A stretch of DNA of 7,832 nucleotides from NCBI GenBank assembly GCA_903822375.1, contig CAIJOU010000338.1, forward strand, positions 1 through 7,832, given 5' to 3'. Each line of letters starts with the position of its first letter. Within the stretch, counting starts at the first letter, position 1. Below the pieces are notes generated by a model. The model saw only the letters and a list, made by a program, of their open reading frames with translations. It was not told the DNA's origin and did no database searches. This document shows, piece by piece, positions 1 to 6,007 of the stretch. A program made the translations under genes and the position numbers. The DNA is from Candidatus Hydrogenedentota bacterium. GTDB taxonomy: Bacteria; Hydrogenedentota; Hydrogenedentia; Hydrogenedentales; CAITNO01.

Positions 1-65
1 ACGATGATGATCAACCAGAGGTTCTTGATCAGCGCCTGTGCCGCGCCCTTGTACCAATCATTCAT
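1..65 (-). CDS. N-terminal fragment of an unidentified, probably membrane-associated protein (cut by window edge)
   Basis: Reading leftward from an ATG at 65-63, the first 21 codons are open and run off the window edge. The peptide begins MNDWYKGAAQALIKNLW and continues into a Leu/Ile/Val-rich stretch, which could be the start of a membrane segment or a signal anchor. The start is supported by an AGGAG Shine-Dalgarno sequence (plus-strand 71-75) five bases upstream and by a plausible promoter further back (139-166). It is transcribed divergently from the oppD gene. Twenty-one residues are too few to name a family. The start does not resemble the usual N-terminus of an OppB or OppC permease, but that is a weak argument. 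Confidence 0.6.
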   Translation of the reverse strand, partial: MNDWYKGAAQALIKNLWLIII

Positions 66-138
66 GGCTGCTCCTGTATCCGGGTTTGCGGATGCGCGCG
101 CCCTCGGCCACCCTCCAAGCCTCCGCCCGCTTCCGAAC

Positions 139-166
139 ATTAGCGCACCACGCCCTTTCGGGTCAA
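139..166 (-). promoter_or_regulatory. Candidate sigma70-type promoter for the leftward gene
   Basis: On the minus strand, TTGACC (166-161) and GCTAAT (144-139) are separated by 16 bp. This is a 5/6 match at -35 and 4/6 at -10. It would start transcription near position 132 and give a leader of roughly 65-70 nt before the ATG at 65. It is the best promoter-like match seen in the divergent gap 66-247. On the plus strand only a weak pair (TTGCGT at 187-192, TAGGAT at 211-216, 18-bp spacer) is visible for oppD. Confidence 0.4.
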
Positions 167-247
167 ACCCACGGAGTGTTCGCGCCTTGCGTCGGCCGCC
201 CGGAGACGGTTAGGATGCGGCGGGCGGAGGGTGGAAAAAGAGGCCCG

Positions 248-1221
<974 letters not shown>

Positions 1222-1222
<1 letters not shown>

Positions 1223-2199
1223 TGGGCGGACCGCTGCTCGAGGTCAGGGACCTGCGCGTCTGGTATCCGGTCCGGCGCGGCCACGGCCTCAGTGCCAGGA
1301 AGGGCATGGTCCGCGCCGTGGACGGCGTCAGCCTCCACGTGGACGCGGGTGAAACGCTGGGGTTGGTGGGAGAATCGGGCTGCGGCAAGTCCACCCTCGC
1401 GCGCGCCTTGGTTTTGCTGGAGAAGCCCGTTTCGGGGGAGCTGCTCTTTGAGGGCCGTTCGCTGCCGGGACTGGGCGCGCGTGAACTGCGCCGGATGCGG
1501 CCCAGGATGCAGATGATTTTCCAGGACCCCTACGCCTCGCTCAACCCCCGCATGACCGTGGCCGACGCGCTGGCCGAGCCCATGCTGGTGCACGGCATTG
1601 TGCCGCGCGCCGAAGTGCCCGCGGTGGTGGCCCGGCTCATGGAGCGTGTGGGGCTCGCCCGCCGCGCCATGCGCAAGTACCCCCACGAGTTCTCCGGCGG
1701 ACAGCGCCAGCGCATTGCCATTGCCCGCGCCCTGGCCACCGAACCGCGCCTTGTGGTTGCCGACGAGCCGGTTTCCGCGCTGGATGTTTCCGTGCAGGCC
1801 CAAATCATCAATCTGTTGCACGATTTGCAGGCGGAGATGGGTCTCGCAATGATGTTCATCTCGCACGACCTGTCCGTCGTGCGCCATCTGTCCCGCCGCA
1901 TTGCCGTCATGTATCTGGGCCGCATCGTGGAGGAGGGCCCGGCGGAGGCGGTGTTCGCCCAGCCGCGCCATCCCTATACACAGGCCCTGCTCAGCGCCGC
2001 CATGACGCCTGACCCGCGCCGGGAACGCACCCGACCGCGCATACCCCTGCCCGGCGAACCGCCCTCGCCCATCGACCCGCCCTCCGGATGCCGCTTTCAT
2101 CCACGGTGCCCCATGGCCGGACCCGAATGCGCCCTGCGCGACCCCGATGCCGAGCCCTGCGGCGAGAACCACCGTGCCTGGTGCATGCGGCTGAAATAG
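1222..2199 (+). CDS. oppF: OppF/DppF-type ABC transporter ATP-binding protein
   Basis: This 325-residue protein is the partner ATPase of the upstream OppD-like protein; the two normally form a heterodimer on the cytoplasmic face of an Opp/Dpp importer. Motifs are Walker A GESGCGKST (50-58), Q-loop FQDP (100-103), signature FSGGQRQR (157-164), Walker B LVVADEPV (177-184, E182), D-loop ALD (186-188) and switch H215. The insertion before Walker A (about residues 17-30, RRGHGLSARKG) is typical of OppF rather than OppD. The C-terminal oligopeptide-transporter extension again shows C-x5-C-x6-C-x17-C (C290, C296, C303, C321), so both subunits have the potential cluster ligands. The start is discussed at the ribosome binding site entry. 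No permease or substrate-binding gene follows; the next gene downstream is an unrelated regulator with its own promoter. Confidence 0.95.
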
Positions 2200-2213
2200 C
2201 CCGGGGGACTACC

Positions 2214-2297
2214 CGCCCCAAGCCTCCCCTGCTCCCTTCTCCCATAACTCGCATACTTCCCATACCTCCCATCGATTTCCCCCAAAACAACCCCCTT
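2214..2297 (+). terminator. C-rich, G-poor tract after oppF, candidate Rho-dependent termination region
   Basis: After the oppF stop the sense strand becomes strongly skewed. Between 2221 and 2297 there are about 38 C and only 4 G in 77 bases, in a window that is otherwise G+C balanced. Such a C>G bubble in untranslated RNA is the classic signature of a Rho utilisation region. No intrinsic hairpin with a U-run is visible between oppF and the next promoter at 2296, so Rho-dependent termination would explain how the two units are separated. The composition is seen directly; the function is inferred. Confidence 0.4.
2238..2273 (+). repeat. Four imperfect 9-bp tandem repeats
   Basis: Four consecutive 9-mers (TCTCCCATA, ACTCGCATA, CTTCCCATA, CCTCCCATC) share an nYTCSCATa-type core. 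The array sits inside the C-rich tract between oppF and the regulator promoter and is non-coding on the plus strand. On the opposite strand it reads as a Gly/Tyr-rich peptide, but no gene there is convincing. Confidence 0.55.
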
Positions 2298-2324
2298 GAC
2301 TTTGGATTACACTTGTGCGATAAT
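2296..2324 (+). promoter_or_regulatory. Strong sigma70-like promoter of the repressor/M56 protease operon
   Basis: TTGACT (2296-2301, 5/6 match to the -35 consensus) is followed after 17 bp by GATAAT (2319-2324, 5/6 match to -10). The predicted start is near 2331, giving a leader of about 33 nt with a Shine-Dalgarno AAAGGAG at 2348-2354, nine bases before the ATG at 2364. This is the clearest promoter in the window. Its -10 box lies at the centre of the operator described separately. Confidence 0.75.
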
Positions 2325-2339
2325 GTCGCACAGATGTAA
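2307..2339 (+). promoter_or_regulatory. Putative autoregulatory operator: 33-bp dyad made of two BlaI-type sites
   Basis: The sequence is symmetric about position 2323. Outer arms are TTACA (2307-2311) and TGTAA (2335-2339); inner arms are TGTGCGA (2314-2320) and TCGCACA (2326-2332), a perfect 7-bp inverted repeat around TAATG. It can also be read as two ACA-N2-TGT sites, at 2309-2316 and 2330-2337, with centres 21 bp apart, about two helical turns. ACA-N2-TGT is the core of BlaI/MecI operators (TACATATGTA-like, known from the family). The dyad covers the -10 box and the predicted transcription start, where a bound repressor would block polymerase. The regulator encoded 25 bp downstream is the obvious ligand. 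Confidence 0.65.
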
Positions 2340-2363
2340 GACGAGCGAAAGGAGAAAAGGCAA

Positions 2364-2762
2364 ATGACAAGCGTACCCAGCATCTCCGCGGCGGAATGGA
2401 CCATCATGCAGGTCCTGTGGCGGGAGGCGCCGCTTTCGGCGATTGAGGTGGTCGAGGCGCTGGAGGGACAATCCGACTGGCACCCCAAAACGATTCGCAC
2501 CCTGCTGGGCCGGTTGGTGGCCAAGGGCGCCCTCTGCCGAGAAAAGCGCGGCGGCGCGCTACGCTTTTCGCCCATCGTCACGGAAGAGCAGTGCGTGCGC
2601 GATGAGAGCCGGACTTTTCTGGAGCGTTGCTTTGCGGGCATGGCCCAGCCCATGCTGGCGCATTTCATCGAACATGAGCATCTGAGTTCGGAAGACATCG
2701 CCGCCCTTCGGGCAATGCTGGACCGTAAGACGGCCCGGGAGACTGAAGATGATGGACGTTAG
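2364..2762 (+). CDS. BlaI/MecI/CopY-family transcriptional repressor
   Basis: This 132-residue protein has the length and layout of BlaI/MecI repressors, which bind DNA as dimers and are inactivated after their partner membrane protease senses a signal. The N-terminal winged helix opens with the family hallmark ISAAEWTIMQVLW (7-19). The likely recognition helix lies around 41-54 (PKTIRTLLGRLVAK), followed by wing residues near 60-70. The rest (about 75-125) is helical and would be the dimerisation part. The start at 2364 has a good Shine-Dalgarno (AAAGGAG, 9-nt spacing). The gene overlaps the next by 14 bp, indicating translational coupling with the M56 protease. No beta-lactamase or penicillin-binding protein gene is in the window, so the usual BlaI target is absent and the main visible target is its own promoter. 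Confidence 0.92.
   Translation: MTSVPSISAAEWTIMQVLWREAPLSAIEVVEALEGQSDWHPKTIRTLLGRLVAKGALCREKRGGALRFSPIVTEEQCVRDESRTFLERCFAGMAQPMLAHFIEHEHLSSEDIAALRAMLDRKTARETEDDGR
2737..2741 (+). promoter_or_regulatory. Ribosome binding site of the M56 protease, inside the repressor gene
   Basis: GGGAG at 2737-2741 lies 7 nt before the ATG at 2749, within the last codons of the repressor gene. It supports 2749 rather than the adjacent ATG at 2752 as the start and fits coupled translation of the two genes. Confidence 0.6.
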
Positions 2763-4455
2763 TCAGGCCTCTCACGACCTCTTCCTGCGCATCCTGACCG
2801 TGTCGGGGCAGGCCGCGCTTCTGGCTCTTATCATCGTTGCGCTGCAGCGTTTGCTGCGCGCATATCTGAGTCCCGGATGGCGGCATGCGCTCTGGAGCCT
2901 GCTGCTGGTCCGGTTGCTGCTGCTGTGGTCCGTGCCCACGTCCCTCAGTCTCTTCTCCGTGCTGCGCAATGCATGGTCCGCGCTGCACCAGGCAGTTCTT
3001 GCGCCCGCCGTGCTGCCGCCCGCATTGGGTGAGGCCGCCCTGCCGACGCTGGTTGCCGGCAAGCCCGGCATTTCCGCGCTGGAATGGGCCATCGGAATCT
3101 GGTGCTGCGGGGCGGTCCTAACCCTTGCCATGGCCCTCCTGCAGGCATTTCGTCTGCATAAACAGGCAAAGCAGCGCACGCAGGTCACAGACCCCGAAGT
3201 GCTTTCCCTGCTGGAGGAATGCTGCTGCCAAATGGGGATTCGCCGACAGGTCCCCATCCTGTCCGGTCCCGAAGCCAGCGTCCCCGCGCTGTTGGGCTTT
3301 CTCTGGCCCCGGCTGCTCGTGCCCGTCCCCCTGCTCGCGCCGGAAGCACGTGCCCAACTCCGTTACGTGCTGCTGCATGAACTCGCCCACATCCGGCGTC
3401 AGGATGTTCTGACCGGCTGGCTCGCCTACCTGCTGCTCTCCCTGCACTGGTTCAATCCGGTGCTCTGGTGGGCCAAGCGGCGCTGCACCGAAGACCGCGA
3501 ACTGGCCTGCGACGCCCGTGTGCTGTCCCTGCTGACGCCGAAAGACCGCCGCGCCTACGGCCACGCACTGCTGGACCAGTTTCGCGCGGCCTCCACGCCC
3601 TTCAGCAGCCCCGGACTCGTCGGCGTGCTGGAGGGAACGTCAAGTATCGAAAGGAGAATCGAGATGATTACCTCGTTCGACCGCAGCGCCCGAAAAGGCA
3701 CGCTGCCCGCACTGCTCGTGGTTATGCTGCTGACCGTCACGGCGTTGACCGGCGCGGAGGAGGCCGTCCTTGCGGTTCAGCCGGCACCCCCGGTCGCAGC
3801 GCTTGCCGCCGCACCCGAATCCCGCGTCCTCTTGGCAATGGAACAATCGAACCCGGTGAAAACGGACATTCCCACTGCGGTTGCCGAACTGCAGAACGTT
3901 GAGACGTGGGCCCCTCCACAACGCGAAATACCGACAGCTGATGCGGCCGCCGTGACGGAAGCCAAGGCCGTGGAGAAGACCGCCGCCGCCGAAACCAAAC
4001 CGGTCAAGAAGGACCGGGACAGACCCGCGGCGGCGAGGAGTGCCGCCAAACCCGCCGCCATGGCTGCCCCGCCGCAAGCGGACGCGGAGATCCAGGAAAG
4101 TGCGGCACCGGAACAGACGCTTCCGGCGGCCAGAACCGACAAAGACGAGAGTAAAGCACCGGCGACACTGCACAGCGCAATCAACAAAGCCGCCGCCGAT
4201 TACGCCCGGTCGCTGGAAGTGAAGAGCACACGCCCCGGCGAGGACCTGCCCTTTACGCTGACCGTGAGCGGCGAGATGCGCATCCGCGGCGAGTACCGGA
4301 CGGGCATGCCCAAACACAGCCGTCTGCCAAAGAGCGATGTCCTGATGAGCACACGCGTTGGCGTCTGCGCCGACTTCGGCCAGGTGCAGTGCGTCGCGGA
4401 GATGCAGAAAGTGGAAGGCACCTCCGGGCTCTTCAGTGCGAGGCACATGGACTGA
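2749..4455 (+). CDS. M56-family (BlaR1-type) membrane zinc metallopeptidase with atypical C-terminus
   Basis: This 568-residue inner-membrane protein is the probable signal transducer for the repressor. Hydrophobic segments lie near 16-36, 46-69, 112-134 and 318-336. The cytoplasmic protease loop carries the zinc motif HELAH (210-214), the family stretch WFNPVLWWA (234-242) and EDRELACD (248-255) with the likely third zinc ligand among its Glu residues. The conserved ERRIEMI (301-307) precedes the last membrane segment. In BlaR1/MecR1 a penicillin-binding domain follows; here there is none. Instead residues 340-495 are rich in Ala, Pro, Lys and Glu and look disordered. The last ~70 residues contain alternating hydrophobic/polar strands (about 502-516, 535-554) resembling the first strands of an outer-membrane beta-barrel. 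The protease probably responds to something other than beta-lactams. The hairpins downstream close the unit. Confidence 0.88.
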   Translation: MMDVSQASHDLFLRILTVSGQAALLALIIVALQRLLRAYLSPGWRHALWSLLLVRLLLLWSVPTSLSLFSVLRNAWSALHQAVLAPAVLPPALGEAALPTLVAGKPGISALEWAIGIWCCGAVLTLAMALLQAFRLHKQAKQRTQVTDPEVLSLLEECCCQMGIRRQVPILSGPEASVPALLGFLWPRLLVPVPLLAPEARAQLRYVLLHELAHIRRQDVLTGWLAYLLLSLHWFNPVLWWAKRRCTEDRELACDARVLSLLTPKDRRAYGHALLDQFRAASTPFSSPGLVGVLEGTSSIERRIEMITSFDRSARKGTLPALLVVMLLTVTALTGAEEAVLAVQPAPPVAALAAAPESRVLLAMEQSNPVKTDIPTAVAELQNVETWAPPQREIPTADAAAVTEAKAVEKTAAAETKPVKKDRDRPAAARSAAKPAAMAAPPQADAEIQESAAPEQTLPAARTDKDESKAPATLHSAINKAAADYARSLEVKSTRPGEDLPFTLTVSGEMRIRGEYRTGMPKHSRLPKSDVLMSTRVGVCADFGQVQCVAEMQKVEGTSGLFSARHMD

Positions 4456-4457
4456 CC

Positions 4458-4519
4458 GGCCCTTCGGGCCATCCGCCTTCGCCTGGAGGCTTCGGCGGGA
4501 CAAGCCCCCTCGATGGGGG
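4458..4519. terminator. Three stacked GC hairpins between convergent genes
   Basis: Between the stops of the M56 protease (4455) and mutY (4529) lie three inverted repeats: GGCCC-TTC-GGGCC (4458-4470); CCGCC (4473-4477) with GGCGG (4494-4498), enclosing a smaller GCC-TGGA-GGC (4481-4490); and CCCCC-TCGAT-GGGGG (4505-4519). None is followed by a clear U-run on either strand, so intrinsic termination is uncertain. Their position between convergent genes makes a bidirectional termination or RNA-end-stabilising role likely. The middle hairpin, with its CCGCCTTCGCC...GGCGGGACAAG layout, also resembles dispersed palindromic repeats common in candidate-phylum genomes (from memory, not searched). Confidence 0.45.
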
Positions 4520-4528
4520 ACCTGATCG

Positions 4529-5632
4529 TTAATCCTCCATCATACCAAACAGGTCGAGCTCGTCCTCTGGTGCGAGCAACGGCAGGAACTTGTGGTTGCC
4601 CTTTGGAAAGGGGACCGTGCCGAAATCTTGAGGCGATATCCAGCGCAGTTCGGTGTGTTCTTTGGCTTGGGGCTCGCCCTCCTCGATGCAACAACGGAAC
4701 ACGTTGAGCGTGACCTTGAAATGGGTGTAAGCGTGGCGCACGCAGGCCACCCGCCCGCCGACTCGCACCGTCACGCCCAGCACTTCCGCGCACACGCGGC
4801 GCAATGCCTTCTGGTGCGTCTCCCGAGGGGCCAGGGCGCCGCCCGGAAACTCCCACAGCCCGCCCAGCATCCCTTCGGGCGGACGGCGTCCGATGAGGTA
4901 GGCCCCGTCGTCGCGCTGAATCACGGCCGTCACCATCTCCCGGTGGGGCACCTCCTTCTTGGCGCGCTTCACCGGCAGCGACTCGGCCACGCCTGCGGCG
5001 CGGGCGGCGCACATCTCCGCCAGGGGACACGCGTCGCAGCGGGGCTGCCGCGGCGTGCACACGCGCGCGCCCAGTTCCATCATGGCCTGATTGAACTCGC
5101 CCGGATTGCGCGCGGGCACCAACTGCTCGGCAATCGCCCAGAGGTCCTCCTCGACGGCGGGATCGTCCACGGGGTCGGCAATGTGCCGCAGCCGCGCGAG
5201 CACGCGCTTCACGTTGCCGTCGACCACGGGCACACGCTCGCCGAAGGCGATGCTGGCCACGGCCCCGGCCGTGTAGCGGCCCACGCCGGGCAGCATTTGC
5301 AGCATCCTTGCCGTATCGGGCAGCTTGCCGTCGTGCCGGTCCCGGATTTCCCTTGCGGCGGCGTGGAGGTTGCGGGCACGGGTGTAGTAGCCCAGTCCCT
5401 CCCATAGTTTGAGCACCGCCTCCTCCGGCGCGTCGGCCAGCGCCTTCACCGTCGGAAAGGCGGCCACAAAGCGCTCGTAATAGGGCAGCCCCTGATCGAC
5501 GCGGGTCTGCTGCAGGATGATCTCGGAAAGCCAAATCAGGTAGGGGTCGCGCGTGCGGCGGAACGGCAAATCGCGTGCCTCCTCGCCAAACCAGTCGAGC
5601 AGGCGCTTGCGAATCGCTTCCGTCTCACGCAT
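4529..5632 (-). CDS. mutY: A/G-specific adenine DNA glycosylase MutY
   Basis: This 367-residue base-excision repair enzyme removes adenine mispaired with 8-oxoguanine or guanine. The protein aligns with E. coli MutY in register without gaps over its catalytic part. E37 (in LSEIILQQT) and D138 (in VVDGN) are the catalytic residues, the helix-hairpin-helix LPGVGRYTAGA is at 114-124, and C192, C199, C202 and C208 (C-x6-C-x2-C-x5-C) bind the [4Fe-4S] cluster. The C-terminal Nudix-like 8-oxoG recognition domain spans about 232-350, with GGLWEFPGG at 257-265 and a YTHF loop (302-305) at the place of the FSH loop. The ATG at 5632 is chosen because homology starts there and a GGAG lies 8 nt upstream. 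The frame stays open to 5920, but that extension runs through palindromic repeats. No convincing promoter is seen between the repeats and the gene. Confidence 0.96.
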   Translation of the reverse strand: MRETEAIRKRLLDWFGEEARDLPFRRTRDPYLIWLSEIILQQTRVDQGLPYYERFVAAFPTVKALADAPEEAVLKLWEGLGYYTRARNLHAAAREIRDRHDGKLPDTARMLQMLPGVGRYTAGAVASIAFGERVPVVDGNVKRVLARLRHIADPVDDPAVEEDLWAIAEQLVPARNPGEFNQAMMELGARVCTPRQPRCDACPLAEMCAARAAGVAESLPVKRAKKEVPHREMVTAVIQRDDGAYLIGRRPPEGMLGGLWEFPGGALAPRETHQKALRRVCAEVLGVTVRVGGRVACVRHAYTHFKVTLNVFRCCIEEGEPQAKEHTELRWISPQDFGTVPFPKGNHKFLPLLAPEDELDLFGMMED

Positions 5633-5640
5633 GGCGCCGT

Positions 5641-5644
5641 CTCC
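5641..5644 (-). promoter_or_regulatory. Ribosome binding site of mutY
   Basis: On the minus strand GGAG (plus-strand CTCC) lies eight bases before the ATG at 5632. It fixes the mutY start and leaves only 8 bp between this site and the repeat-like sequence beginning at 5653. Confidence 0.6.
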
Positions 5645-5652
5645 ATGACCCC

Positions 5653-5679
5653 CGTCTTTGCGCGCGAAGCGAAGCAATC
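5653..5679. repeat. GCGAAGCGAAGCAATC-type dispersed intergenic repeat unit
   Basis: This 27-bp stretch starts CGTCTTTGCG and ends GCGAAGCGAAGCAATC. It differs at a few positions from a short sequence (CGTCATTGCGAGCGAAGC...) that recurs between genes in many unrelated bacterial genomes. It lies directly against the palindromic element that begins at 5682. The identification rests on recall of that recurring pattern; the copy number in this genome cannot be seen from one window. Confidence 0.4.
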
Positions 5680-5681
5680 CC

Positions 5682-5876
5682 CCGCAGGGGGACTGCCACC
5701 ATTTCCAACCAGTGGCACGATCTATTCGACCAAGTCCGTGTGTTGGAAATGGTGGCTGTACCCGGGCTCGCGTAGACCCAGGCGGTGGTGGCTCGGGTAC
5801 AGGCACCCATTTCCGGTGCGGTCTTGTGCTGTCTTTCCCTGGCCATGAGCGGAAATGGGTGCCTGTCCCCCTGCGG
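5682..5876. repeat. Nested palindromic REP/BIME-like element (two inverted hairpin units)
   Basis: Two large hairpins sit tail to tail. Unit A has perfect 15-bp arms GCCACCATTTCCAAC (5695-5709) and GTTGGAAATGGTGGC (5742-5756). Unit B has perfect 17-bp arms ACAGGCACCCATTTCCG (5799-5815) and its complement (5850-5866). The outer ends of the whole structure are a perfect 12-bp inverted repeat (CCGCAGGGGGAC 5682-5693, GTCCCCCTGCGG 5865-5876). The inner ends are a 9/10 inverted repeat (5758-5767 and 5791-5800). The units share ATTTCC cores and end sequences but differ in their loops, so B looks like a diverged inverted copy of A. This is the architecture of REP doublets (BIMEs), which in other genomes are tied to REP-associated tyrosine transposases. 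No transposase is in the window. It lies in the mutY upstream region. Confidence 0.75.
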
Positions 5877-6007
5877 CTCTCTGCCGCGAATCGCCGCCGC
5901 TGGCTGTCTGAGGTTCGCAATCACGGGGCTTTTGGAGGCTGTCGGTGATCTGTATAGCAACAGCATCCTCTTCCGCGCATACCGCCTAAATCGGTTTGAT
6001 CTCCGAG
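5877..6007. other. Non-coding gap between the hydrolase stop and the palindromic element
   Basis: No convincing gene is seen on either strand in these 131 bases. On the minus strand a TTGACT overlaps the hydrolase stop (near 6009-6004), but no matching -10 follows at the right distance, so a mutY promoter cannot be assigned. No intrinsic terminator is visible after the hydrolase gene. Together with the palindromes at 5682-5876 it makes up the 375-bp intergenic region 5633-6007. Confidence 0.5.

Noticed and set aside
38..247. N-terminal extension of oppD to an ATG at 38
   Set aside because: The extra 70 residues share nothing with OppD, overlap the start region of the divergent gene and lie upstream of a ribosome binding site at 240-243.
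2296..2326. Alternative -10 TAATGT at 2321-2326 with a 19-bp spacer
   Set aside because: GATAAT at 2319-2324 gives the optimal 17-bp spacer and a better hexamer match.
1991..2698. 235-codon minus-strand frame across the repressor and its promoter
   Set aside because: Antisense to a clear BlaI-family gene and spans the promoter and operator; no motif seen.
2364..4455. Calling the repressor/protease pair a beta-lactam resistance system
   Set aside because: There is no penicillin-binding sensor domain and no beta-lactamase or PBP gene in the window; only the regulatory architecture is shared.
4200..5534. 444-codon minus-strand frame overlapping mutY in another phase
   Set aside because: Arg/Ala/Gly-rich out-of-frame reading of mutY, also running into the M56 gene; no domain.
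5682..5876. CRISPR array or insertion sequence
   Set aside because: The repeats are inverted pairs, not evenly spaced direct repeats, and no transposase is encoded between them.
5633..5920. N-terminal extension of mutY to an ATG at 5920
   Set aside because: The extension translates the palindromic repeats; MutY homology and residue numbering (E37, D138) fit exactly with a start at 5632.
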